Shown piece by piece: positions 26,311-36,883 of a stretch of 64,000 nt of DNA (positions are counted from its first letter, which is position 1; each line of letters begins with the position of its first letter). The translations under genes were made by a program, and so were the position numbers. Below the pieces are notes generated by a model that saw only the letters and a list, made by a program, of their open reading frames with translations, did no database searches and was not told where the DNA came from. The DNA is from Chloracidobacterium sp. CP2_5A (GTDB lineage Bacteria; Acidobacteriota; Blastocatellia; Chloracidobacteriales; Chloracidobacteriaceae). Location of the stretch: NCBI GenBank assembly GCA_002254845.1, contig NKPT01000008.1, positions 22,895-86,894 on the forward strand, given 5' to 3'.

Positions 26311-27081
26311 ATGCTGCGCTCCATTCGTTTCTTTCTTGTCGGCTTTGGCTTCATCGCGCTCTGGGTCAGCCACCAGGACGCAGCCTATGGGCAGTACGCC
26401 AACTACCTGTCGCCGGGCATGCAGTACGGCAACATGTGGCAGGCCAACGCCAGTTTCATTCTGTCGCAGTCACAGCAAAACCTCAGGATGCAGTCCGTGC
26501 CGCTCCGGCTGTCGGGCAATCGGCAGCCCGGGGGACGCAGCGCGCCGCCTTCCGCCAGGCGGTCGCCAGGCGCGGCGCAGTCGTCCGCGCCATCCGCCCC
26601 AGCGTCGCGCGACTACTCGGCGACGGACTTCCGCCCGAAGCGACGGCAAAATGTCGCCGATCAGTTCGCGGCGCTCGCGCAGGATTCAAGCCACCGCGGG
26701 CCGCTGCGGGAGTTTGGCCAGGCTGTCTTCAACGAGCTTGAAACCAACCCGGAGTTTCGGCGCAACAACCTGACCTATGCCATCGGCTTGGCCCTGGGCG
26801 CAGCGTTAGGCATCGAGCGGGGGCGCGAGTTGACGGATGACGAGTCTTACTTCCTGCTTGACGCGGTGCACGAATTTTTGACAACCGGCTCTGATGTCGC
26901 GCGCCGCGCGCCGGAAGAGCAAACGGCGCTTTACGACACTTGCATTTTGTTCACAGGACTGATGATCGCTTTTGAGACCGACGCGAAAGAAAACGGGACG
27001 CCCGAAACTCGCCGCGCCGCCCGCGAGATGGCTCGCGCCACGCTCGACGCCTTCGGTTTCAAGTCCGGCAGCCGGCGTTGA
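26311..27081 (+). CDS. Secreted protein of unknown function
   Basis: 256 residues from the ATG at 26311 (AAGGA just upstream). A signal peptide (MLRSIRFFLVGFGFIALWV) ends near AAYG. A Ser/Pro/Ala-rich linker (about 75-100) is followed by an all-helical domain: NNLTYAIGLALGAALGIERG, DDESYFLLDAVHEFLTTG, ALYDTCILFTGLMIAFETDA and a final ARATLDAFGF. The layout (N-terminal linker, long helices, AFG ending) resembles the DUF6683-type group, but I am not sure. It lies downstream of the other secreted gene and has its own candidate promoter. Confidence 0.7.
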   Translation: MLRSIRFFLVGFGFIALWVSHQDAAYGQYANYLSPGMQYGNMWQANASFILSQSQQNLRMQSVPLRLSGNRQPGGRSAPPSARRSPGAAQSSAPSAPASRDYSATDFRPKRRQNVADQFAALAQDSSHRGPLREFGQAVFNELETNPEFRRNNLTYAIGLALGAALGIERGRELTDDESYFLLDAVHEFLTTGSDVARRAPEEQTALYDTCILFTGLMIAFETDAKENGTPETRRAAREMARATLDAFGFKSGSRR

Positions 27082-27480
27082 CGCGCTGACCGCGGCGGCT
27101 GTGACATTCCTGCCCAGCGGGGCGACGCTCCCGCAAGTCCAGCCTGGCTTAGTCAGCGGCTTCGCGCCCGCCCCTGGCATATCGGGCGGCGCGGAATGGC
27201 TGCGCCGCGCTGAGCAAGCCCAGAAAAACCATCTCAGGCGGTTTCTCAAGCTGACTGAGCTGGGCGCGGAACCACTCAAGCGGGGCCGGCAAAGATCCTC
27301 TGGCGCGGTCCCCCTGGCTCGACTTCAAGCGCGGGGAGAGCGATCTTTTGAAGAAACGCCCTCTCGAGCGGCTTTCAGGCGCGCCAGCCGATTCGCGAAG
27401 CGCGGGCAAGCCGCGATGACCGCAAGCCCGCTTTCTTTTCGAGGCCGCTTTGGCGTTCTTCGCCATCGCTTTCAAGCGCG
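27082..27480. other. Intergenic region, no gene seen
   Basis: About 400 bases between convergent genes. Open frames here are Arg/Ala-rich with no recognisable domain and no convincing ribosome site. No clear terminator hairpin with a T-tract was found for either flanking gene. Confidence 0.45.
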
Positions 27481-28248
27481 CTAGTCGCGATATGAGGCGT
27501 CGGCTCGATCAAGCTTGCGCAGCAGTCCTGGCCAGACCAAATCCGCTCCTAACCCGTGGGTGACTTGCGCCGCCTGCGCGCGGATGCCGTGCAGAATCGG
27601 CTCCGGAATGGTCACGAGTGGCTTCCCGCCGGACTGGGCGAGAACTTGGATGCGACAGGCGCTTTCCGCAACATACATCAGCAAAAAGGCTTCGGCGGCC
27701 GTCCGCCCGACGGTCAGCAGGCCGTGGTTGCGCAGGACGAGAATTTGCTTATCGCCCAAATCGGCGACCAAGCGGGGCTTTTCGTCTTCGTTGAGCGCCA
27801 CCCCTTCGTAAGCGTGATAGCCAAGCGTGGCCAGCGCGAACAGCGACTGCTGTGAAATCGGCAGCAGCCCGTCGGCCTGCGCGGCGACGGCGATGCCGTG
27901 CGGCGTATGCGTATGAAAAACGCACTTCGCGTCCTCGCGCGCCGCGTGAATCGCGCCGTGAATCGTGAAGCCAGCCGGATTAATCCGATGGGGCGTTTCC
28001 ATGACGATGCGCCCTTCCAGATCAATTTTGACCAAGTTGGAAGCGGTCACTTCCTCAAAGAGCAAGCCGTAGGGGTTGATGAGGAAATGGCGCTCCTCGC
28101 CTGGAACGCGCATGGAAATATGCGTGAACACCAGGTCATCCCAGCCATGGAGCGCGGTCAAGCGGTACATCGCCGCCAAGTCAACCCGCGCTTGCCATTC
28201 TTCCGGCGAGACGCGGTCGCGAACGCTTTGCGGAGCGGGAGCGGTCAT
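27481..28248 (-). CDS. Class II aldolase/adducin family protein
   Basis: 255 residues. The zinc-binding histidines are visible in CVFHTHTPHGIAVAA and in VLRNHGLLTVGRTAAEAFLLMYVAE, and the substrate-phosphate region in VFTHISMRVPGE. Class II aldolases include fuculose- and rhamnulose-phosphate aldolases and decarboxylases; this one belongs to the large uncharacterised group that also resembles adducin head domains. The start at 28248 follows QueF by 32 bases on the same strand. The role is not known from sequence. Confidence 0.85.
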   Translation of the reverse strand: MTAPAPQSVRDRVSPEEWQARVDLAAMYRLTALHGWDDLVFTHISMRVPGEERHFLINPYGLLFEEVTASNLVKIDLEGRIVMETPHRINPAGFTIHGAIHAAREDAKCVFHTHTPHGIAVAAQADGLLPISQQSLFALATLGYHAYEGVALNEDEKPRLVADLGDKQILVLRNHGLLTVGRTAAEAFLLMYVAESACRIQVLAQSGGKPLVTIPEPILHGIRAQAAQVTHGLGADLVWPGLLRKLDRADASYRD

Positions 28249-28279
28249 AGCGATAGCCCTCCTGTGGCTCAAAGCTGGC

Positions 28280-28675
28280 TCAAGCAGCAGTCTGCGCCGC
28301 CCTGTAAGTAGCTTCGACAACCGAACTGATGCCGCCGCGCGGGGTAAAGTCGCCGACGACGGCGCACTCAACCGGGTCGCAGGCGGCGACTACGTCGCGC
28401 AGTATGCGATTAATGGCGTTTTCGTAAAAAATTCCAAGCTGCCGATAGGCCTGGATGTAGAGCTTGAGGGATTTTAGCTCCAGGCAGCGGTCGCGGGGCA
28501 CATAAGCGATGGTCACCGTCCCAAAATCCGGTTGCTCCGTAAGCGGACACACGGACGTAAACTCAGGAATGCGAATCGTAATGCGATAGCTCGGAAACTG
28601 ATTAGCCCAGCACTCAATGGCCGGCAGCGGGGCATCTAAGCCCTTTTTGGCATGCTCGTCGGTGTAGGCGCCCAT
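28280..28675 (-). CDS. queF: NADPH-dependent preQ0 reductase QueF
   Basis: 131 residues, the short unimodular QueF form. The catalytic cysteine lies in EFTSVCPLTEQPDFG, and the substrate/NADPH block is ELKSLKLYIQAYR. It reduces the nitrile of preQ0 to the amine preQ1 in queuosine biosynthesis, in the cytoplasm. No other queuosine genes (queC, D, E, tgt) are in the window. No preQ1 riboswitch is evident in the short upstream spacer. The class II aldolase-like gene follows. Confidence 0.94.
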   Translation of the reverse strand: MGAYTDEHAKKGLDAPLPAIECWANQFPSYRITIRIPEFTSVCPLTEQPDFGTVTIAYVPRDRCLELKSLKLYIQAYRQLGIFYENAINRILRDVVAACDPVECAVVGDFTPRGGISSVVEATYRAAQTAA

Positions 28676-28796
28676 AAGCAGTCCAACCTCATTTCGCCAA
28701 GAATCGGCGTTACCTTAGCAGCCTCTGCCCGCCCTGAACATGAGCTTTTATGGCGATTCAGCCTATAACGTTTCATTTGAAAGGAATTACGCTCGC

Positions 28797-29690
28797 ATGA
28801 CAGAACTGCGCAAGATAGGCGTTGTCGGCTGCGGCGCGATGGGCGCCGGCATCACGCAAATCATTCTTCAGGCCGGTTATGAAACGGTGGTGGTCGAAAC
28901 CGACGACGACCGCCTGCAACGCGGCTTCACAACCATCGTCTCGGCGCTGTCGAAGCTGGTCGAGAAAGGCGTCATCGCGGATGCGGACAAAGACGCCGCC
29001 CAGCGGCGACTGCGCGGGACAACCGAGCTTTCGGCGCTGGCGGACTGCGACCTCGTCATCGAGGCCATCATCGAGGACCTCGGCGCCAAGCATCAGCTTT
29101 TTCTCCGACTGGATAGCCTTTGCCGGCCGGAAGCCATCTTTGCCAGCAATACCTCGTCACTCTCGATTACGCAGATAGCCGGCGCTGTGTCGCCAAGCCG
29201 TCAGGCGCGCTTTGTCGGGCTCCACTTTTTCAATCCCGCGCCGCGCATGGCGCTAGTTGAGGTGGTTCGGTCATTTCTGACGGACGCCGCCGTTGTCGAG
29301 CAGGCGATGGCCTTTGCGCGGTCCATCGGCAAAACGCCGGTGCAGGCAACCGATAAAACTGGCTTTATCGTCAACCGGCTGCTTGTGCCCTATTCGCTCG
29401 ACGCGATCCGGGCTCTGGAGGAAGGCGTCGGCTCCATTGCCGACATTGACCAGGCGATGCGGCTGGGCGCGGGGCACCCGATGGGGCCGCTCATGCTCAA
29501 CGACTTGGTTGGGCTAGACGTCTTGCACAGCGTCGCCAACGCCATGTACGACGCTTTCCGGGAGCGCCGCTTCGCGCCGCCGCCGCTGCTGACGCGCTTG
29601 GTCGCCGCCGGCTGGCTGGGCCGCAAGACCGGGCGCGGCTTTTACGATTACAGCGATCCGAAGCATCCTCAGCCTATGTCGCTTTCGTAG
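28797..29690 (+). CDS. 3-hydroxybutyryl-CoA (3-hydroxyacyl-CoA) dehydrogenase
   Basis: 297 residues from the ATG at 28797, after AAAGGAA. The Rossmann motif GVVGCGAMGAGITQII opens the protein, with the NAD ribose acid in VVVETDDDR. The catalytic histidine lies in VGLHFFNPAPRMALVEV, and the C-terminal dimerisation domain carries GFIVNRLLVPYSLDAIRALEEGV and the DIDQAMRLGAGHPMGP motif. It oxidises (S)-3-hydroxyacyl-CoA with NAD(P) for butyrate, polyhydroxybutyrate or beta-oxidation. It is a single-domain type, so short-chain substrates are likely. Confidence 0.92.
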   Translation: MTELRKIGVVGCGAMGAGITQIILQAGYETVVVETDDDRLQRGFTTIVSALSKLVEKGVIADADKDAAQRRLRGTTELSALADCDLVIEAIIEDLGAKHQLFLRLDSLCRPEAIFASNTSSLSITQIAGAVSPSRQARFVGLHFFNPAPRMALVEVVRSFLTDAAVVEQAMAFARSIGKTPVQATDKTGFIVNRLLVPYSLDAIRALEEGVGSIADIDQAMRLGAGHPMGPLMLNDLVGLDVLHSVANAMYDAFRERRFAPPPLLTRLVAAGWLGRKTGRGFYDYSDPKHPQPMSLS

Positions 29691-29741
29691 CGACGACTGT
29701 CGTAGCGACGACCGCCCGACTTGCCAGAGGGGAGGCGCGTC

Positions 29742-32166
<2,425 letters not shown>

Positions 32167-32241
32167 GGCTGCCTGACAGATGCAGCCAGCCGTCTGGCCG
32201 CGCCGACAGCCAGATCGAAGCGACCGTTTCAGGCGACCCGG

Positions 32242-32793
32242 TTACGACTCAATCAGCCCGAAGTTGCCGTCGGGACGGCGGTACAGCACGCCGATGCGGT
32301 CGCTTTCCACATTGCGAAAAACCACAAACTGATCCTTGGGCGACATACCGGCCACGGCGTCGTCCGGCGTCATCGGCTTGATGGAATAGCGGCGCGTTTG
32401 AATGATGCGCGGCTTCTTGGCGGACTCCGGCGCGATTTCCGCGTCGGCGCGGGCGGCTTCAGCAGCGGCTGTCACCTCCTTGACGCTGGCCCGCGTCTTG
32501 CGCTTGGTCTCGCCCTTTTCCTTGAGCTTGCTCACTTGGCGATACAACTTCTCAGCCGCTTGCGTGATGGACTGATACATGTCATCGGTGGTGGCCTTGC
32601 CGGCCAGCACCTGCTCGCCCAGGGTCAGCACAAGCTCCGCCAGATTGCGGCGTTTCTCAATGGCCATGGTGAGGTGTAGGCGGATGTGGTCGCGGTCGTC
32701 GAGGAGTTTGGCGATTTTCTTGATTTGCTCGCGGGCAAACTTTTTGATGGCAGGCGTAAGCGTGAAGTGCCGTACAGTGAAGTCCAGATTCAT
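32242..32793 (-). CDS. hpf: Ribosome hibernation promoting factor (long HPF/RaiA family)
   Basis: 183 residues. The N-terminal domain (about 1-95) is the S30AE/YfiA fold: LDFTVRHFTLTPAIKKFAREQI and MYQSITQAAEKLYRQVSKLKEK. A basic/acidic linker (about 96-130) precedes the C-terminal dimerisation domain (RYSIKPMTPDDAVAGM and FVVFRNVESDRIGVLYRRPDGNFGLIE). The long form dimerises 70S ribosomes into 100S in stationary phase. An AGGAG lies 13 bases upstream of the ATG. Confidence 0.93.
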   Translation of the reverse strand: MNLDFTVRHFTLTPAIKKFAREQIKKIAKLLDDRDHIRLHLTMAIEKRRNLAELVLTLGEQVLAGKATTDDMYQSITQAAEKLYRQVSKLKEKGETKRKTRASVKEVTAAAEAARADAEIAPESAKKPRIIQTRRYSIKPMTPDDAVAGMSPKDQFVVFRNVESDRIGVLYRRPDGNFGLIES

Positions 32794-32847
32794 TGTTGGT
32801 AAGCAAGCTCCTGAAGGTTCAGCGAAATGTCGGCCGGGGACTCGGGA

Positions 32848-33849
32848 TCAACGAGCGGCGCGCGGCTTTGCGGAACGGGCCGGCGCGGCGAGTCCGTCCA
32901 GCAGCAGGTCAACGATGTCAGCAATAAGGAGATGTCCCTCGGCTTCGCTACAATAATCCACGACGGGAAGATCCTCGACCGTAATCGCCATGGCGATGCG
33001 CCCCCGCTTCGTATAAACGATGCCGATGTCGCTGCGCAAATGGTCGAGCGCGCCCGGCTTGTTGGCGACTTCAACCCCGCGCAAGCGCCGCCCGATGCCA
33101 TCTCGATACTGCTGGCGCTTCATCACAGCCAGCATCTCCCGGGACGCTTCAGGACTCACCGCCGCGCCGCGCTCCAGGGTTTCCAACAGCTTGACCATCT
33201 CGCGCGAGGTGGCGACACCAATGCCGTATTTTTGGTTCTCTTCCAGGTTGCTTTCCCGAAACGAGCTTTCGCCGCCGCCGGCAATCTTGCGCAGCGACCG
33301 GATGGACTCAAACCCCATCTGCGCGAGGCGAGCGTTGACGGCGTCGGTCGTGATGCGGTCAAGCAGGATGTTCGTGGCAATGTTGTCGCTGACGACGATC
33401 ATCAGCCGCATGGCGTCGCGGACGGTAATCTGCGTTCCCGGCGTCAGCTCAAACAGCACGCCGCCGTCTTCGTACTCGTGGCGCCGGACAATGGCGAGCT
33501 TGTCATCCCACGCCAGCTTGCCCTCGGCCACCTGCGCGAAGACCTCGACCATAATGGGAACCTTGATGGTGCTCGCCGTCCGAACTTTCGCGTCCGGCGC
33601 CAGCCCGAAAGTCTCGCCCGTATCGAGGTTTTTGGCAAAGCAAAAGACCTTGCCCTTGAAAGACGCCAACCGCCGCCGCAAGCGCCGCGCCATCTCAGCC
33701 GAGCGCCGCGCTGGCCGCTCGTCGACGGACGGCAGGGGCGGGGCGGACTGCGCCGCCGCGCGCGGCGCCCCTCCGCCGCCCCACAGAACGCACAAAAGGA
33801 CAAAAAGCCCAACCCGCCACGGAAGGCGGAAAAACCGTAAAAGCGCCAT
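32848..33849 (-). CDS. Class A beta-lactamase-like serine hydrolase, secreted
   Basis: 333 residues with a signal peptide ending near AAAQS (about residue 35). The SxxK motif is TASTIK (near 92), SDN is near 155 (MIVVSDNIATN), and the KTG-like motif is KPG (near 263). The omega-loop glutamate motif is degenerate (ESNLE instead of ExxLN). True class A lactamases have KTG or KSG; the KPG and omega-loop changes suggest a penicillin-binding or carboxypeptidase-type hydrolase rather than a resistance enzyme. It acts in the periplasm. The ATG at 33849 gives a complete signal peptide. Confidence 0.82.
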   Translation of the reverse strand: MALLRFFRLPWRVGLFVLLCVLWGGGGAPRAAAQSAPPLPSVDERPARRSAEMARRLRRRLASFKGKVFCFAKNLDTGETFGLAPDAKVRTASTIKVPIMVEVFAQVAEGKLAWDDKLAIVRRHEYEDGGVLFELTPGTQITVRDAMRLMIVVSDNIATNILLDRITTDAVNARLAQMGFESIRSLRKIAGGGESSFRESNLEENQKYGIGVATSREMVKLLETLERGAAVSPEASREMLAVMKRQQYRDGIGRRLRGVEVANKPGALDHLRSDIGIVYTKRGRIAMAITVEDLPVVDYCSEAEGHLLIADIVDLLLDGLAAPARSAKPRAAR

Positions 33850-33882
33850 CGCCAATCACTGACCAACGGGCACACAAGCGAA

Positions 33883-33916
33883 ACAGCGCGCATCGGATAC
33901 GTCCGACGCGCGCTGT
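33883..33916 (-). terminator. Hairpin after the HNH endonuclease gene
   Basis: On the minus strand, ACAGCGCGCGTCGGA, loop CGTA, TCCGATGCGCGCTGT (15-bp stem, one mismatch) begins at the stop codon of the HNH gene, followed by TTTCGCTTGTG. The T-tract is short, so it may be a weak terminator or a message-stabilising stem. Confidence 0.5.
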
Positions 33917-34461
33917 CAGGCGGCGGCCGCATCGTCAAGGTAAAGGTATTTCCGCCACTCCGGGCGGGACGCCGCCGCGTGATGCAGCGCCGTCAAGTCA
34001 AGGTCGTGCCACAGCGCCGCCGGATTTGACAGCAGCGGCATGCGGGCTTCGTCCGGCGTGCGGTCGCCCTTGCGCTGATTGCACTCGTGACAGCAGGCGC
34101 AGAGGTTCTCAGCCACGGACTGCCCGCCGCGCGAGCGGGGCACAATATGGTCGAGCGTCAAATCGGCCGCCGTTCCGCGCCGGTTACAGTACTGACACCG
34201 ATACCGATCACGGATGAGCACCTTCGTCCGTAATCCGCCAGATGAGCGCCGCCGCTTGCGGACGTTGACATACTCGTGCAACCGCACAACGGACGGGCAG
34301 GCAAACGCAAAGCGTACGGTTCGCAGCACCCGGTCGCCGTCTTTTTCAAGGACTTCGGCTGTCCGCTGCCACACCATGCGCAAAGCGCGCGGCAGCGAGA
34401 CCAAGCCCAGCGGTTCATACGAGGCATTGAGCAGGAGAACTTTCCGTTGCGCAACGATCAA
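33916..34461 (-). CDS. HNH endonuclease family protein
   Basis: 181 residues. The HNH domain has a zinc finger, YRCQYCNRRG (near 88) and CCHECNQRKG (near 125), around the catalytic LDHIVPRSRGG (near 104). The protein opens with VLLLNASYEPLGLVSLPRAL, typical of the stand-alone HNH family that is widespread but of unknown target. A TTG start (34461) has a strong SD (GGAAGGAAGGAG) nine bases upstream, which supports it. It may act in DNA repair or as a restriction-type nuclease; no methylase partner is adjacent. Confidence 0.85.
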   Translation of the reverse strand: MIVAQRKVLLLNASYEPLGLVSLPRALRMVWQRTAEVLEKDGDRVLRTVRFAFACPSVVRLHEYVNVRKRRRSSGGLRTKVLIRDRYRCQYCNRRGTAADLTLDHIVPRSRGGQSVAENLCACCHECNQRKGDRTPDEARMPLLSNPAALWHDLDLTALHHAAASRPEWRKYLYLDDAAAA

Positions 34462-34645
34462 GCTCGCACTCTCCTTCCTTCCAGCCCGGCGCGCGTCGCG
34501 GGAAGAAGCCCGCGGGCAAGCGCGCTTGGGCGCGGGGGTTGCTCAATGATGCGTGAAACTTGCGCGCGCTGACAACCCCCGGCGCAGCGGAGACTTGCGT
34601 TTGGCGAGCCGGTCGCCGCCCGTCCCGCGACGTTGGGACGCGCGC

Positions 34646-35590
34646 TCAGGCGGGGTCCGCCGCAGCCGCCCGCCGGCGGACAACTTCAACCGTGCAGGGC
34701 GCGTGCGCCACAATCGCCGAGGAAACGCTTCCGATGAAGAAGCGCTCCGCGCCGGAAAGATCGCGCGTGCCGAGCAGAATCGCGTCGGCAGGCCATTTCT
34801 CGGCAATGTCTAGCAGAACGCCTTTCGGATCGCCTTCGACGACCTCGCGCGACACCTCGACTTTCAAATCGGGATGCGCCGCGAGGAGCTTTTCCTGTAC
34901 GGCGGTCGCCGCCTCAGCCGCGCTGCGGCGCAACTCGTCAATGGTGTCGGAGGGCACGACGGCGACGCTGCTGCCGAGAATGTCGCTGCTGAAATACTCG
35001 AAGACGCCGGTGGCTGTGACCAGCTTGACTTGCGTATTCGGCGAGAAATGGCGCGCGGCCAGCGCGGCGACGACCGCTTCAGAAGCCGGAGTTTCGTCCA
35101 CGCCGACCAGAATGCGCAGGGGCGCGTCGTCAGGGCGCTCTAGTCGCCGCCCAATCCGCACGGCGGCTTGCGCCTCCAGCATGACCTTGCGCGAGACGCT
35201 CCCAAAGAACAGGCGCCCGAGCGTCGAGCGCCCATGCGAGCCAAGCGTGATCAAATCCGGCGACCATTCATTGGCAAAGCCGAGAATTTCGCGGGCCGGC
35301 GCGCCGGCCCGCGTCTCCTCGCGGACCGTCCACTGCGGAAAGCGGCGGCGCAGAATATCGGCGGCGCTTCGCGCCCAGTGGCGCGGGACGGCCAGCCGGG
35401 CGTCTTCAAGGTGGAGCATTTCCTCAGGCGTCCGCGGCGGAAACAGCGGAACGCGGTCGGCAATCGAGAGAACTACCGCCTCGCCTTCGGGCGGCAGCCC
35501 GGCATGAACCAAGTCGGAAATCGCCGCGAAACTTGCCGGCGACCCATCGGTAGCGACCAAAACCTTGCGAACGGCATAATCAGCAGGCAT
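34646..35590 (-). CDS. Universal stress protein, tandem UspA domains
   Basis: 314 residues from the ATG at 35590 (AAGGAGA upstream). Two Usp folds follow one another: VRKVLVATDGSPASFAAISDLVHAG to DLITLGSHGRSTLGRLFFGSVSRKVM, then RILVGVDETPASEAVVAAL to DAILLGTRDLSGAERFFIGSVSSAIVAHAPCTVEVV. The first domain keeps the G-x2-G-x9-G(S/T) ATP-binding motif (GSHGRSTLGRLFFGS); the second is more degenerate. Usp proteins bind ATP and help survival under stress. It stands alone, with no DNA-binding domain. Confidence 0.9.
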   Translation of the reverse strand: MPADYAVRKVLVATDGSPASFAAISDLVHAGLPPEGEAVVLSIADRVPLFPPRTPEEMLHLEDARLAVPRHWARSAADILRRRFPQWTVREETRAGAPAREILGFANEWSPDLITLGSHGRSTLGRLFFGSVSRKVMLEAQAAVRIGRRLERPDDAPLRILVGVDETPASEAVVAALAARHFSPNTQVKLVTATGVFEYFSSDILGSSVAVVPSDTIDELRRSAAEAATAVQEKLLAAHPDLKVEVSREVVEGDPKGVLLDIAEKWPADAILLGTRDLSGAERFFIGSVSSAIVAHAPCTVEVVRRRAAAADPA

Positions 35591-35793
35591 AAGAGCGTCT
35601 CCTTGCGGGAAGGTCCGCCGCGACAACCGGCCACAGTCGAGCGCCGCGGCGAACAGGGTTCTGTCATGAATCTACAACGTAACAATCGTTTGTCGGGGCG
35701 CGCTTTTCGGCGAAAGCTCATTTCATTACGCGCGGGTTTCGTCTAAGAAGCCGGAATGCCGCATCGGATGCGCCGGCAAGGCGGCGCGCGAAT

Positions 35794-35832
35794 GCCTTCA
35801 ATCAAGGCCTTCAATCAAGGCCTTCAACCGAG
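35794..35832 (+). repeat. Three tandem 13-bp repeats upstream of the aldo/keto reductase gene
   Basis: GCCTTCAATCAAG occurs at 35794-35806 and 35807-35819, and a third, divergent copy GCCTTCAACCGAG at 35820-35832, ending 12 bases before the ATG. It overlaps the ribosome site (GAGGA). It could be a binding array, a slipped duplication or a translation modulator. Confidence 0.7.
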
Positions 35833-35844
35833 GATCATTGCACT

Positions 35845-36873
35845 ATGCGATACAAACTGCTTGGGGCGAGCGGGCTACGGGTTTCCGAGCTTTGCCTGGG
35901 CGCGATGACGTTTGGCGAGGCGTGGGGAACCGGCGCTTCCAAAGCGGACAGCCGGGCGATGCTTGACGCCTACGCCGAGGCGGGCGGGAACTTCATTGAC
36001 ACCGCCAACTTCTATACCAAGGGCGAAAGCGAAGCGTTTATTGGCGAGTTTATTCAGGGCGAGCGCGACCGGTGGGTGATCGCGACCAAGTACGCGCTTG
36101 ACACCAGCGGACAGGGCGAGGTCAACGCCTCCGGCAATCACCGCAAAAATCTGGTTCAGTCCGTCGAAGCCAGCCTGCGCCGTCTCCAGACCGACTACAT
36201 TGACCTGCTCTGGCTTCACGCCTGGGATTTCACGACGCCTATTGAGGAAGTCATGCGCGGGTTTGACGACCTTGTTCGGCAGGGCAAGGTTCTCTACGCG
36301 GGGATTTCCGACACGCCAGCTTGGATTGTCGCCTCGGCCAACACGCTGGCGACGCTGCGCGGCTGGACGCCGTTTGTCGGGCTGCAGATTGAATACTCGC
36401 TGCGCGAGCGGACGCCAGAGCGCGACCTGCTGCCGATGGCCGCTCACTTCGAGATTGGCGTCACGGCGTGGAGTCCGCTTGGGGGCGGCGTGCTAACCGG
36501 AAAATACAACACGGTCAAGGAAGGCGACGCGCTGCCCGGTCGCCTCAAGACCACCAAGGACCGCGACCGCGAGCTAGCGCAACTGGTGATGACCATCGCC
36601 GAAGACATCGGGCGCTCGCCGGCGCAGGTAGCCATCAACTGGCTGCGTCAGCGGCCACAACCCATTATTCCGATTCTGGGCGCGCGGACGCTTCCGCAGC
36701 TCAAGGACAACCTCGCCTGCCTCGATTTTCAACTCGGCCCGGAACAAATGGCGCGGCTCACGGAAGCCAGCGAGGTGGAGCTTGGCTTCCCGCATCGCTT
36801 TCTTCAGAGCGAAACCGTTCGGCAGTTCGCCTTTGGCGGATCGCTCGAAAAAATAGACGGTCGCCGGCGCTAG
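35845..36873 (+). CDS. Aldo/keto reductase
   Basis: 342 residues, a (beta/alpha)8 NADPH-dependent oxidoreductase. The catalytic residues are Asp52 and Tyr57 in FIDTANFYTKG, the lysine in WVIATKYAL (about 84), and the histidine in YIDLLWLHAWD (about 125). The motif VRQGKVLYAGISDTPAW and the C-terminal PQPIIPILGARTLPQLKDNL fit the YajO/aryl-alcohol dehydrogenase type of the superfamily. It reduces carbonyl substrates to alcohols; the natural substrate is unknown. Tandem repeats sit directly upstream. Confidence 0.9.
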   Translation: MRYKLLGASGLRVSELCLGAMTFGEAWGTGASKADSRAMLDAYAEAGGNFIDTANFYTKGESEAFIGEFIQGERDRWVIATKYALDTSGQGEVNASGNHRKNLVQSVEASLRRLQTDYIDLLWLHAWDFTTPIEEVMRGFDDLVRQGKVLYAGISDTPAWIVASANTLATLRGWTPFVGLQIEYSLRERTPERDLLPMAAHFEIGVTAWSPLGGGVLTGKYNTVKEGDALPGRLKTTKDRDRELAQLVMTIAEDIGRSPAQVAINWLRQRPQPIIPILGARTLPQLKDNLACLDFQLGPEQMARLTEASEVELGFPHRFLQSETVRQFAFGGSLEKIDGRRR

Positions 36874-36883
36874 GCCGGCTCAT

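Noticed and set aside
28676..28739. Possible preQ1 riboswitch upstream of queF
   Set aside because: The short spacer has no A-rich tail or conserved preQ1 stem-loop pattern; the AGAGG resemblance is too weak.
33916..34461. HNH gene as part of a restriction-modification or mobile element
   Set aside because: No methylase, integrase or terminal repeats flank it, and its composition matches the neighbours.
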